From: Bacillota bacterium
GTDB lineage: Bacteria; Bacillota; UBA994; PWPR01
Length of the DNA: 64,000 nucleotides
NCBI GenBank assembly: GCA_028280325.1
Contig: JANQLZ010000129.1
Coordinates: 1 to 64,000, forward strand
Direction of reading: 5' to 3'
Positions within the stretch are counted from its first letter, which is position 1. Every line of letters begins with the position of its first letter. Of the stretch, positions 52,930-62,487 are shown piece after piece. The translations under genes were made by a program, and so were the position numbers. The notes below the pieces were generated by a model. That model searched no databases and was not told where the DNA came from. It was given only the letters and a program-made list of their open reading frames with translations.

Positions 52930-53503
52930 GATGCCCGTTAGAAGCATAAAGTTAATTTTTTAGTTATTTTAATTAACCTTTTGTTTAATAAAAATAAGTA
53001 TAAACTGTATTAAGAAAGTTAAAGAGCTCTACCGACAACAGCAGCAAGCTGTTCGGCAAGCTGTTTCAACCGCTGATCAGGATCAAAGACCTTGTAATTA
53101 CAACCTGGTAATAATTTTTCCTAAAACAACTTACATGGAACAAAATTTATGATATTATAATAAAATGTATAATATTGTTCTATGGATCAAGTCGTGATAT
53201 AGTGTTTGGCACATCTGAATTAACATACATGCTGTTTATTGAAACCAGGCTTGAGATATTTTGGTGATAAATGATCATATATCCTCTGATTTCATGCAGA
53301 TAGTGGTAAAAAATAATATAATCGATATCTTTATTATTGATGTAAACACTTAAACTATCATATAATTTAAGCATATAAGAAAATTTAATAAAATATATAT
53401 TAAATTTTAAGCAATAGACTGTAGTTGAATTTTAATTTAACTTTAACAAAGAACAATTGCATTTTCCGATCTTTGTAAATATAAAATGAGAGGATATGGA
53501 TAA
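52930..53503. other. Intergenic gap with no intact gene
   Basis: The gap holds the short gene remnant at 53019-53120, a weak AT-only hairpin (GTTAATT/AATTAAC near 52951-52977) followed by T-rich sequence that may end the YqxD-like transcript, and otherwise AT-rich sequence. A 64-codon frame on the minus strand (53180-53374) has no ribosome-binding site. Confidence 0.4.
53019..53120 (-). pseudogene. Remnant of a protein-coding 3' end
   Basis: On the minus strand 33 codons before TAA (53019-53021) read as a normal protein end: LLPGCNYKVFDPDQ, then LKQLAEQLAAVVGRAL. An in-frame TAG stands directly upstream (53121-53123) and no open frame continues beyond it. It is richer in GC than the surrounding gap. 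The parent family is not recognised. Confidence 0.4.
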
Positions 53504-54604
53504 ATGAGATTTGTGCCCGTACAAAGTGTCAAGGACAACTCTATACTAATGAAATCAATTTACGGTGCTCATGGAGAGTTGCTTTTAAATGCTGGGGTCG
53601 CACTTAACAGTCAATACAAAAAAAGACTAATTGCCTTGGGCTTGAATGGTGTTTACATACATGATGATATTTCAGACAATATTGAGGTAGTCAGTGTTAT
53701 CAACGATAGTTTAAGAAATCAAGCTGTTCAAAACATCAAGAATACCTTTGTTTTTGTAACTAAACCCAATACCTCCAGGATGGAGAAAAAAAGAAGCTTC
53801 ACTAATATCAGCGATATAGTCGATGAAGTGATCGATGATATCCTAAAAAGCAAAGATATGATCATCAATATGATTGACCTGAAGGTTTTTGACGACTACA
53901 CCTTTTATCACTCGGTTAACGTAGCTGTACTGTCATTGGTTGTAGGTATTGCCTTAAAACTGCCCAGGCCTTCGCTTCACAATCTGGGCCTTTCGGCCAT
54001 TCTTCATGATATTGGTAAAGTTTTTGTGCCCAAAAACATTTTAAACAAAAAAGAAAAACTAACAGACAGTGAGTGGAAGATCCTCCAGGATCATTCGTTA
54101 AATGGCTATGACTATTTAAAAGATGAATACGAAGTAAATCAGAAGTGTTACGAAGCGGTGTTACATCATCATGAAAGATGGAATGGACAAGGCTATCCCC
54201 AGCAAATCCGCGGCAAAAAAATCTCTTTATTTGCCAGAATAATCGCTATAGCTGATGTCTACGATGCCCTTATTTCGGACAGGGCTTATCGAAAAGGATA
54301 CTCCCCTTTTGAGGCTATGGAATATATCATGGGCGGTGGCGGTACAATGTTTGATACAGAGCTGGTTAAAATATTTACCGAAAGAATCGCTCCCTACCCG
54401 GTTGGAACAATTGTCAACCTTTCCAATGACTTGGTTGGTATTGTAGCTGAGAATTTTCCAGGCAGAGGTACCAGGCCGGTATTAAAAATTGTCAGAAAAG
54501 ATGGCAAGGAAATTAAACCTTTCATGCTTGATTTATGGGATCCGGGCACCAGATCTATTACTATAACTTCTCAGGTTAAAAACTGGTATTTAGATGATAA
54601 TTAG
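53504..54604 (+). CDS. HD-GYP domain protein (putative c-di-GMP phosphodiesterase)
   Basis: This 366-aa protein has an N-terminal domain of about 120 residues of unknown type and a C-terminal HD-GYP domain: HSVNVAVLSL, the HD pair in AILHDIGKV, HHHERWNGQGYP (GYP loop) and IADVYDALISDRAYR. It would degrade cyclic di-GMP. Another c-di-GMP-type gene (EAL, 63042) is in the window. The start is ATG 53504 with GAGGATATG upstream. It has its own terminator. Confidence 0.9.
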   Translation: MRFVPVQSVKDNSILMKSIYGAHGELLLNAGVALNSQYKKRLIALGLNGVYIHDDISDNIEVVSVINDSLRNQAVQNIKNTFVFVTKPNTSRMEKKRSFTNISDIVDEVIDDILKSKDMIINMIDLKVFDDYTFYHSVNVAVLSLVVGIALKLPRPSLHNLGLSAILHDIGKVFVPKNILNKKEKLTDSEWKILQDHSLNGYDYLKDEYEVNQKCYEAVLHHHERWNGQGYPQQIRGKKISLFARIIAIADVYDALISDRAYRKGYSPFEAMEYIMGGGGTMFDTELVKIFTERIAPYPVGTIVNLSNDLVGIVAENFPGRGTRPVLKIVRKDGKEIKPFMLDLWDPGTRSITITSQVKNWYLDDN

Positions 54605-54660
54605 ATGTCGATAAACAGGTTTGTTAGTGAGAGTCTGCGAAAGTACTAAGCAATAAATAT

Positions 54661-54707
54661 AAGGGGTTCGCTCAAAATTTTACGATCTATTTTGAGCAAA
54701 CCCCTTT
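54661..54707 (+). terminator. Bidirectional intrinsic terminator
   Basis: AAGGGGTT and AACCCCTT pair, with GCTCAAAAT/ATTTTGAGC inside. T-rich tracts follow on both strands. It lies between HD-GYP and the convergent pepF gene. Confidence 0.8.
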
Positions 54708-54741
54708 AACAGTTGACGTCTAACTGATCACTAATTAGGAT

Positions 54742-56550
54742 TTATTCGAAAAGCTCTTCTAGCTGAGTGATTAAACCACCGACATAAGCCACAGCTTTTT
54801 TAATGGGCTCAGGGTTGGTCATGTCTATTCCAGCTACTTCTAACAGCTCATGAGGCTTTAATGTTCCACCAGCCTTTAGTACTTTTATCCAACGGTCTAC
54901 CGCTGGCTGACCCTCCTCGGCAATCTGCTGAGCAATAGCTGTAGAAGCAGTAAGTCCAGCTGAATAGGTATAGGGATACAAGCCCATATAGTAGTGAGGC
55001 TGACGCATCCAGGTCATAGAGGCATCATCGTCAATATCCACCGCATCACCCCAGAAGCCTTTAATAACAGCAAGCTTAGTTTCACAGAGCATTTTAGCAG
55101 TTAATGATACTCCCTTTTCAGCAGCCGCATATACACGACGCTGGAATTCTCCTTCGAGCAAGTGAGTAACAAAGTTATGGTAATAGGTACCCATTAGCTG
55201 TAAGATAATCCATCTCTTCATTTTAGGATCATTATATTTCTTCATCAGGTGTTGAGCTACTAACATTTCATTCATGGTAGAAGGAGCCTCAATAAAGTAT
55301 CTCGATGGTCGAGTATTAAATACTCTTTGAGCACTGTTAGCATAGAAGAAGTGGCCAGCATGACCCAGTTCATGAGCTAAGAGAAAGGCTGATCGCATAT
55401 TATCTTGGAAGGTAACTAATACATATGGATGAACTCCATATGGGGATGAGCAAAATGCGCCTGTTGATTTACCAACATTATCACTATAGTCTATCCAGCG
55501 TTTTTCAAAGGCTGTTTTGAGCATATTTTGATACTCTTCACCCATGATGCCAAGAGCCTCAATAATGGTATCTTTAACATTCTCATAGGTTGCAGGTATA
55601 CTTACTCCAGCATCAATTGGTGCTTTTAAATCACAGAAACGAATTTTATCTAAACCTAAAAGCCTTTGCTTTAGTTTAGCAAAACGCTGCATATGGGGAG
55701 CTAATTCATTATAGATAATGTTTAGTTGATTTTCATACATCTGCAGTGTTACTTTTTGATCATGTAAGAGCATATGTGCTGTTGATTCATAGCTTCTTAG
55801 CTTTTGCTCTGCCACCTGTTTACGAACCTCGGTTGCGTATACCGCGGCATAAGTATTTACGTATTGCTTAAGAGTTTTAACAAACGAAGCATAAGCATTC
55901 TCTCTGATAACCTTACTGGCCGACTGTTCATACCTACTCTCAAACAAGGCAAAGGAATTTGGGAGTTCCTCCCCATTTTCGTTAAGGAATGAATCGAACT
56001 TCATATCAGCAGCTTTACTGACTGAATAAATGCGGTATGGAGCACCTGTTAACTCACCCAAAGCTGCTAAAACCTGCTCTGTTTCTGGTGATAACATATG
56101 TTTCTTTTTGTCGTGAATATCTGTTAAGTAAAGCCTAAACTCTTCTAACTCCTTTTCACTAAACAACTTGTCAAAATCCTCTTGATTTAGAGCTACAACC
56201 TCTGACTCTAAGAAGGACATCGCTGCCTGAGCCTTGGTTGCTACTATTCCGAAAGTCATACTATCCTCTTGATTAATCGGATCTGTTCCATCGCCTGCTT
56301 GCTTTAAGCGAGCATATGTACCCAAATGAATAAGCTTAATATAGGTTTTTTCTATTAATAAAAGGCACTCTAGCAGTGTTTTTCCATTCTCACAAGAGCG
56401 ACCCTGATAGTCTGAAATCTTAGCTATCTCCGCATCGAGTGCTTTTAATCCCTCTTGCCATTCTTCACGAGTAGTGAATAAATCTCTTAAATCCCAGGTC
56501 ATCTCTGCTGGTACTTCGGCACGCATAAGTCTTTTCTTCTTTTCTGCCAT
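54742..56550 (-). CDS. pepF: Oligoendopeptidase F (M3B), copy 1
   Basis: This 602-aa cytoplasmic zinc endopeptidase cuts oligopeptides of about 7-17 residues. The zinc motif is LLAHELGHAGHFF (HExxH), with the third ligand Glu in APSTMNEMLV. ATG 56550 was chosen because GGGAGGG lies 7 nt upstream; the longer frame adds 7 codons. It is preceded in the same direction by a diverged paralogue (56628), so a tandem duplication has occurred. Confidence 0.92.
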   Translation of the reverse strand: MAEKKKRLMRAEVPAEMTWDLRDLFTTREEWQEGLKALDAEIAKISDYQGRSCENGKTLLECLLLIEKTYIKLIHLGTYARLKQAGDGTDPINQEDSMTFGIVATKAQAAMSFLESEVVALNQEDFDKLFSEKELEEFRLYLTDIHDKKKHMLSPETEQVLAALGELTGAPYRIYSVSKAADMKFDSFLNENGEELPNSFALFESRYEQSASKVIRENAYASFVKTLKQYVNTYAAVYATEVRKQVAEQKLRSYESTAHMLLHDQKVTLQMYENQLNIIYNELAPHMQRFAKLKQRLLGLDKIRFCDLKAPIDAGVSIPATYENVKDTIIEALGIMGEEYQNMLKTAFEKRWIDYSDNVGKSTGAFCSSPYGVHPYVLVTFQDNMRSAFLLAHELGHAGHFFYANSAQRVFNTRPSRYFIEAPSTMNEMLVAQHLMKKYNDPKMKRWIILQLMGTYYHNFVTHLLEGEFQRRVYAAAEKGVSLTAKMLCETKLAVIKGFWGDAVDIDDDASMTWMRQPHYYMGLYPYTYSAGLTASTAIAQQIAEEGQPAVDRWIKVLKAGGTLKPHELLEVAGIDMTNPEPIKKAVAYVGGLITQLEELFE

Positions 56551-56627
56551 GTTTTTCCCTCCCATGAACATTTTCTTTTAAATTATACACTTCTTTACTA
56601 ATCTTTTGAATAGGTGTATTAAAAAGA

Positions 56628-58445
56628 TTAAGCCTGGTCAAATAATCTTTCGACTTCTGTTATCAAACTTCCGATAAAATCGATTGCTTTTTTAACTGGT
56701 TCTGGTTTAGTCATATCAATATTAATCATATTCAGTAGCTCATCGACCCCACTACTCTTAAGGCCTTTTAAAAACCTTATCCAGCAGGCAACACCTTCAG
56801 CTTTATTGGCTTCGATCTGAAGTAATACATTTGTGGCGATTGTTTGTCCTGCTGAGTATATATACGGCCTAAGATTGCCATAATAGTGGTTTTGCCTCAT
56901 CCAAGTCAATGAGGCATCATCATCAATACCTACTGCATCGCCCCAGAAGCCCTTAAGAACAGCCAATTTGATTCTCTTAAACACTTCAGCAGTTAAAGGT
57001 CTATCATTCTCGGCATGATTAAAAACTCTTCTTAGAAACTCTGCCTCTAAAAGGTGGGTAACAAAATTGTGATAATATGTTTTTAACAGATGCAAAATTG
57101 CGACAATCTTTAAACTCTTGCTGCTGGCATTGTCAATAAGGTATTTTCCTACTAGCAGCTCGTTCATGGTGGACGGAGCCTCTCTCAGGTATAGTTTATT
57201 GACAAAGTTTAGAGGAACAAGCTCTTTATCACGGAAAACTGATACCCCAGCATGTCCCAATTCATGTGCCAATACTGTAATTGAGCGGATAGAATTTTGC
57301 ATTGTAAGAATTATGTACGGATGAACACTATAATTTGTTATGCAGACACCCTCTGGTGTCTTGCCAATATTATCTGCATAGTCAATCCAACGCTTCTCAA
57401 AAGCGGTTCTAATAAAAGACTGATACTCATCTCCCAAAATTCCTAAAGACTGAATTATTGTTTCCTTAGCATAGTCATAGCTGATATCTAACTCACTCTG
57501 GGGTGCTATGGAGGCCTTTAAATCACAGAATCTCAGTTCTTTTAAACCTAATGCCTTTTGTTTTAGTCGGGCAAAGCGCTGCATATGGGGTGCCAGCTCT
57601 CGGTAGGTAGTGTTGATTTGATTCTCATGTATCTGTACGTTCACACCCTGATAATCTAACAGCATATGAGTAGCTGATTTATATTTCCTGATCTTAGCTA
57701 AAGCAACTTGACCTCTGATATAGGTTGCCAGGGTAGCGGCATAGGTGTTTTCGTAGCTTTTTAAACCCTTTACCAGAGACTGATAAGCCCTTCCTCGTAT
57801 TTCGTAGCTGGAGGATTGCTCATAGTTCATCATATAGAGAGATATAGAGTTGGGTAGGATTTCATCCTTATCATTCAGAAATGAACTAAGTTTTAAATCA
57901 GTACTCTTGCTTATTTCATAGATTTTTGAAGGGGATTTAAAAAGGTTGTATAGCTTTGCTAGTGCTAACTCACTATCAAGTGATAAGAGATGTGGTTTCT
58001 TTTCCTGGATTCTTTTAAGGAATGGATGATATTTTTTTAGTTTAGGTTCTTCCTTAACTAACCTGGCAATCTCTGGCTTAGGCTTAAAGGCAATTCTCGT
58101 TTCGAGAGATGATTTTATCGCTAAGAATTGGCCAAAAAGAGAATCTGCTAGAATGTTATCACTGCGATTATTTACATTAGTATAGTCTTCATAGATTTTA
58201 AGACGAGTGTAGGTTTTAAGCTGAGCGATTCTCTCACTAAAGTTACTAATCAATTCAAGATGCTGAAATAGTTCTTTTCCATTACTAAATGGGTGCTTTT
58301 TTACAATATTTAACTCTTTACAAAGTGCAAATAAAGCCTGGTTCTCCTGCCTAAAATCCTCTCTACTCTTAAATAAATCAGATAAATCCCAGGTCATTTC
58401 AGCAGGCAGTTCAGAACGCTTGAGTCTTCTCTGCTTTTCAGTCAT
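56628..58445 (-). CDS. pepF: Oligoendopeptidase F (M3B), copy 2
   Basis: This 605-aa paralogue shares the same start (LKRSELPAEMTWDLSDLF), HELGH zinc motif (VLAHELGHAGVSVF) and ending as copy 1. The region after the zinc motif differs (RDKELVPLNFVN in place of the YANSAQRV stretch), which may change specificity. ATG 58445 was used (GGAGGGG 5 nt upstream). A 77-bp gap separates the two. Confidence 0.9.
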   Translation of the reverse strand: MTEKQRRLKRSELPAEMTWDLSDLFKSREDFRQENQALFALCKELNIVKKHPFSNGKELFQHLELISNFSERIAQLKTYTRLKIYEDYTNVNNRSDNILADSLFGQFLAIKSSLETRIAFKPKPEIARLVKEEPKLKKYHPFLKRIQEKKPHLLSLDSELALAKLYNLFKSPSKIYEISKSTDLKLSSFLNDKDEILPNSISLYMMNYEQSSSYEIRGRAYQSLVKGLKSYENTYAATLATYIRGQVALAKIRKYKSATHMLLDYQGVNVQIHENQINTTYRELAPHMQRFARLKQKALGLKELRFCDLKASIAPQSELDISYDYAKETIIQSLGILGDEYQSFIRTAFEKRWIDYADNIGKTPEGVCITNYSVHPYIILTMQNSIRSITVLAHELGHAGVSVFRDKELVPLNFVNKLYLREAPSTMNELLVGKYLIDNASSKSLKIVAILHLLKTYYHNFVTHLLEAEFLRRVFNHAENDRPLTAEVFKRIKLAVLKGFWGDAVGIDDDASLTWMRQNHYYGNLRPYIYSAGQTIATNVLLQIEANKAEGVACWIRFLKGLKSSGVDELLNMINIDMTKPEPVKKAIDFIGSLITEVERLFDQA

Positions 58446-58674
58446 AATCACCCCTCCATAAATATTTAACACAACTATCGCACTTCTTTAGCGAGAGAGT
58501 GTAAACATTATACTACTCTTCACTAGAGCAATAGCTACGCTAGGTAAAAGGTAAAATTAGAAGATACCCACCATTCTAGTAATATATTTAACCGTTTAGC
58601 CTCTTAAACTTTTCCCTTACCCAATTATATCATAGATATTTATGCCTATTTTGTCAGTAATAATAAATCCTCTG

Positions 58675-58711
58675 AAAAAAGCTACCCTTCATTACCTGAT
58701 AGAGTAGCTTT
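58675..58711 (-). terminator. Intrinsic terminator after rsgI
   Basis: On the minus strand AAAGCTACTCT (58701-58711) pairs with AGGGTAGCTTT (58678-58688) with one G-U pair. TTTTTT follows. Confidence 0.85.
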
Positions 58712-58751
58712 ACATATGTAGGTTATTTCAAAATTTCACTAAATGGCTGAA

Positions 58752-60404
58752 TCAATCTGTCTTTTTTCCTTTGCCCTTTCCTTTATTGCCATCATCGTCA
58801 TCATCCTCATCATCCTCATCATCGTCTTCGTCATCGTCATCTTCGTCGTCATCTTCATCTTCATCGCTATCATCGTCTTCATTATCTTCGTTGCTATTAT
58901 CTTGGTCACTGTCTTCGTCTTCGTCGTCATCTTTATGGTCTTTTGGGTTCTTCTTATCTTCACCGTCTTGATCATCTTCATCGTCATCCTGATCAGCATC
59001 TTCTATTGAATCACTGGCTGAGCTGTCATCCTCATCATTTTCACCCTGGTTATCATCATTATCCTGGTCAGCATCGTTGTCATCGTCGCCTTCATCCTCG
59101 TCGCCTTCATCCTCGTCATTATCGTCATCATCGTCGATATCATCATGTTCATTGTCCTCATCATCATCGCTTATATCTTCATCGCTGTCTTTATTTTGCT
59201 GCCTATTTTGTTGTTTACTTTGGCCCTGATTGTTCTGTTTCTCTTTATTCACATTGCCACGCTCTTCACTGTCGTCTTCGTCGTCTTCGTCGTCATCAAC
59301 CAGGTAATTGTCACCCTCGATATGCTGCTTTACTTTCTCTTTGATAGACTCAAGATTATCTTTATGCTCTTCCATATCCTCTTTATGTTTCTCAGCGTTC
59401 TCTAAGGCGATTCTTGCTGCAGCAATAGCACTCTGATCCCCAGATTTAAGGGCCTGATGGTATTCATCTCTGGCCAGGTGAAAAAGCCTCTTGGCCTCAA
59501 TAAAGTCTTTTCTGGCCTGCTGGAATGAGGCTTTAGTATTCTCAACTCTGACGCCCTCTGTTTCCATTTGATTCAAATATTTTTCTATTAAGGCAGCTTG
59601 ATTCTCAAAGGTTTTCTCAATAATCTCCCCATCATCGTTAAAAGCTGCCAGCCTTTCCTCATCAGCAAAAAACTCTTGTACGGATCTAATTTCGTCTCCT
59701 AAAACAACTCCGCCGCTGGCGGCAACCAGGCCTGCTGGCACACTATGCTGCTGGGCCTCTGCTAGTTCTGCTACAGTTGCTTCTATCATAGCTACATTGA
59801 CATTTTGTAGTTCGGTGCTTTCGGAGATCTTATCCTTAATCTTCGCTTCTATTGCTCCAGCCTCAGCTTTGGCATCTTCTTTGAGAGGTATCGTCGTTAT
59901 CAAAACAAAGTCATCTGTCAAATCCTTTACATCCAGAAAGCCGGCCTTTCTGGCACTGGCTACAAACACCTCTATGGCCTCATCAATATCTAACCCAATT
60001 AATTTTGCTAAACTAAGATTGCTGCCATCCTCATTCAGCGACTCAACCGCTATCGTTTTATTGTCAGCATCAACCGATATCTGAATACTCGGATTGATAT
60101 CTACAGTCACAAAGGCGACAACATTATGTAAAATACCTTGAGTTCCCCGATCAGTAAGCAAATTATTGTAGCCGATAATACCGCCGGCTATCAGCAGAAA
60201 TACAGCTACTGCCGCAGCCAGCCTGGGCATAATCTTAATATCAGCCCACCTGTTTTGCTTGGCTAATATATCATCACTGGTAAATATGATCTTTTGACCA
60301 ACAGCCAGCTTATTTTTAAGTTTAATTCTTGTGAACTCGTTGTCTTGGGTTAAGACAATAGCATAGTTTTCTTTTATTTTCATGACAATACCCTTGAGCC
60401 ACAT
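58752..60404 (-). CDS. rsgI: RsgI-type anti-sigma-I factor with a long acidic tail
   Basis: This 550-aa protein has an N-terminal cytoplasmic RsgI domain (KGIVMKIKENYAIVLT) that binds SigI, a membrane helix (about 62-80) and an extracytoplasmic domain with VTVDINPSIQISVD. The next region has coiled-coil-rich helices (VENTKASFQQARKDFIEAKRLF). The last 180 residues are mostly Asp and Glu with Ser, Asn, Gln and Lys, and no carbohydrate-binding module. It probably holds SigI until a wall or cation signal is sensed (inference). It is 35 nt after sigI. Confidence 0.85.
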   Translation of the reverse strand: MWLKGIVMKIKENYAIVLTQDNEFTRIKLKNKLAVGQKIIFTSDDILAKQNRWADIKIMPRLAAAVAVFLLIAGGIIGYNNLLTDRGTQGILHNVVAFVTVDINPSIQISVDADNKTIAVESLNEDGSNLSLAKLIGLDIDEAIEVFVASARKAGFLDVKDLTDDFVLITTIPLKEDAKAEAGAIEAKIKDKISESTELQNVNVAMIEATVAELAEAQQHSVPAGLVAASGGVVLGDEIRSVQEFFADEERLAAFNDDGEIIEKTFENQAALIEKYLNQMETEGVRVENTKASFQQARKDFIEAKRLFHLARDEYHQALKSGDQSAIAAARIALENAEKHKEDMEEHKDNLESIKEKVKQHIEGDNYLVDDDEDDEDDSEERGNVNKEKQNNQGQSKQQNRQQNKDSDEDISDDDEDNEHDDIDDDDDNDEDEGDEDEGDDDNDADQDNDDNQGENDEDDSSASDSIEDADQDDDEDDQDGEDKKNPKDHKDDDEDEDSDQDNSNEDNEDDDSDEDEDDDEDDDDEDDDEDDEDDDDDGNKGKGKGKKTD

Positions 60405-60439
60405 GATTAACCACCCTAACTTTCATCATAATATACAAG

Positions 60440-61123
60440 TCAACAATCAGATTTAGGGGCCTTTTTATCCTTGATCCAGGAAACAATTACAGAATAGCCG
60501 TTGACAATAGCAACTACAACCGATGTTATGAACATTTTGCTGCGTTTAACAATTTTAATACTGACTAAAAACCGTTGGGCAATCTTAGTGACGGGCAACC
60601 GCTTCTTTTGGTAGAGATGGTTGACCAGGTCTTCTTCACCACTGGTTTTAACTCCAATATCAATCGCTGTAGCTCTGGTATCTCTGTGCTTGGGAGAGAC
60701 CTCAATTAAATCCTCAAAGTCTATATTAAACTTACTTAGTTCCTGTTCAAATGCCAAGATTTCTTCTCGTAAAGCAAGTTCCTCTGCAGAAGTTTTATCC
60801 AAAACAGTGTAACCCAGTTCATCCAAAGACTGATGCACATATTTATTTTTTCTGTCTAAAAATGATTTGACTCTACTGGATATCACCAGCGATGCAAAAC
60901 TAAGAAAACTGCCTTTACTAATATCATACCGATCTATGGCCTCAGCAAATGCCAATAAACCAATAGAATATTCCTCATCATTTTCTACCTGAATATATTC
61001 ATTTTTTAAATCAGAAACAGTACAAATGATAAAAGGCTTATAATTCTCAATTAATTGATTAATTTTTTCTTTGTTGTTATTAGATTTCAATTCTGAAACT
61101 AATAAATTTAGATCATTTTTCAT
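60440..61123 (-). CDS. sigI: RNA polymerase sigma factor SigI
   Basis: This 227-aa alternative sigma factor has SigI features: EEYSIGLLAFAEAIDRYD and FLSFASLVISSRVKSFLDR in the N-terminal part, and a C-terminal HTH-like region. The last 40 residues (MFITSVVVAIVNGYSVIVSWI) are hydrophobic, as in the family. ATG 61123 was preferred to ATG 61150, since GGAG is well placed only for the former. It forms the usual sigI-rsgI pair, possibly autoregulated; targets such as the dockerin gene are speculative. Confidence 0.85.
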   Translation of the reverse strand: MKNDLNLLVSELKSNNNKEKINQLIENYKPFIICTVSDLKNEYIQVENDEEYSIGLLAFAEAIDRYDISKGSFLSFASLVISSRVKSFLDRKNKYVHQSLDELGYTVLDKTSAEELALREEILAFEQELSKFNIDFEDLIEVSPKHRDTRATAIDIGVKTSGEEDLVNHLYQKKRLPVTKIAQRFLVSIKIVKRSKMFITSVVVAIVNGYSVIVSWIKDKKAPKSDC

Positions 61124-61315
61124 CACTTTGCACTCCAAAATTACTGACATAAATATTGGTTGATAATTTCTTTAATCTAATTAAATCTTACCACAATCTA
61201 ACAACATTTTTTTAAGCCTTAAGAAAATAATTTAACATTACTAAATTACTTTTTAGTCTCCGTCTAAATGATACAAGTGTAACCAAATATCTAAAATGCG
61301 TCTGTGAAACTTAAG

Positions 61316-61329
61316 CAGAGGAACAGTCC
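61316..61329 (+). repeat. REP-like end flanking the transposase remnant
   Basis: CAGAGGAACAGTCC mirrors the CAGAGGGACTGTCCCC end (minus strand, 62168-62183) on the other side of the gene. GGAC-GTCC is palindromic. Such flanks are typical of RAYT genes. Confidence 0.5.
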
Positions 61330-61335
61330 AGATGG

Positions 61336-62121
61336 TCAAATCAATTTATTTAGTTTACTGGTTTTGTTGACAAAATAACTGCTAATTCCAATTAAACTGG
61401 CTAACTTTCTATTCGACAATTTGCTGGCTGAAAGAAGCTCAGCTATTAACTGTTGCATCAATACAGGTTGATCATAGATATCTCTGATTTCAGGTATCCT
61501 ATGTTTTTCACAAAAGTTTTTAATTGTGTTCGCTGCTTTGGCAATCTGTTCACTACTATTAACTTCGGTTGAGCACAAATATTTTTTAAAATCCTTAACC
61601 TTGTGAAATTCCTTAAAACTCTGCATAGAGTTAAAATAACTTAATATAAATTCTATTTGCTTTTTGTCTGAATATTTTGGGATAGTTAGATACTCACGAA
61701 AACTACTCCATAAATACCTTTGCCCCTTAATAGCCATACCTTTTTCGATTGGTCTGTTATGTATATATTTGACTACCCCAAGCAAAAAACTCTCTTCTTC
61801 AACATTTACACACTTGAATCTACCCCTGAAAACATGCCCCAACCGGTCATATTTTTTATTGTACAATATCGCATACCTGGTATTTACTTCTCTCATTAAC
61901 TGGGACAAGCTGTCCAGCGAAGTTTTAAACAAAAAGTGCGCATTGTTAATGAGCATACACCAGGCTGCTAAATCAACATTGTGATTTGTCATGGAGTCTT
62001 TCAAATTGAGCAAGTAAAATTCCTTATCGATATTGCTGCTAAAAATATGCTCCCGATTATTTCCCGCTACCATCACATGATAATAACCTGTTCTACTTGG
62101 AAACCTTGCTTTTCATGCCAT
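61336..62121 (-). pseudogene. REP-associated (Y1/RAYT) transposase, nonsense codon at position 3
   Basis: The frame from ATG 62121 reads MA-stop-KARFPSRTGYYHVMVAGNNREHIF and on to 61336. The stop TGA (62113-62115) replaces the usual Arg codon of the family start. A later ATG (62076) opens a 246-codon frame but lacks the first strand of the Y1 fold. The catalytic Tyr region KYIHNRP is present. The HUH motif is degraded (NNAHFLF instead of NHVHLL), so transposition is unlikely. REP-like ends flank it on both sides. Confidence 0.7.
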
Positions 62122-62167
62122 ATTTTTCACCCTATTTTAAAATACTACATAATTGGATATTTAGCAA

Positions 62168-62183
62168 GGGGACAGTCCCTCTG
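62168..62183 (-). repeat. REP-like palindrome on the 5' side of the transposase remnant
   Basis: GGGGACAGTCCCTCTG contains the palindrome GGGAC-A-GTCCC. It is inverted relative to 61316-61329. Confidence 0.5.
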
Positions 62184-62240
62184 TTAAAAAGCCAATTATG
62201 TATAATTATAACATGTGGGTTGAGGGTTGAGGAGTTGCTG

Positions 62241-62357
62241 CCAGTTTGGGATTTGTAGTTATGGCTTGTCGTAACATAGTCAGGTTGGGATTTATAGTTT
62301 GAGCTTGATGTTAATATTGTCAGGTTGGCAGTTTGAGTTTGGGTTTGGCGGTAATTG
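62241..62357. repeat. Three degenerate 40-bp tandem repeats, G/T-rich
   Basis: Units start at 62241, 62281 and 62321 with CCAGTTTGGGATTTGTAG, CAGGTTGGGATTTATAG and CAGGTTGGCAGTTTGAG. The spacing is exactly 40 bp. Non-coding; the minus-strand frame through it is repeat-derived. Confidence 0.6.
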
Positions 62358-62487
62358 TTATTAATTTCGTGATATAATAGTCCAATAGTTTTAATATCAG
62401 TAACTGTAACAGCTATTGCTATCAAACTTAAGAATAGCTATTATTTGATTTTGTAATTTGGCTTAATTTATTGAAAGGTTATTAAAT

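Noticed and set aside
53180-53374. 64-codon minus-strand frame
   Set aside because: No ribosome-binding site, Tyr/Ile-rich translation typical of AT-rich non-coding DNA.
53440-53503. SigD-type promoter for the HD-GYP gene
   Set aside because: A CCGATC segment exists but no correctly spaced -35 box; spacing did not fit.
58743-59405. Plus-strand reading frames rich in Ile/Val, Ser or His
   Set aside because: They are the reverse frames of the GAT/GAC-rich acidic tail of RsgI.
62132-62425. 97-codon minus-strand frame
   Set aside because: It reads through the 40-bp tandem repeats and has no ribosome-binding site.
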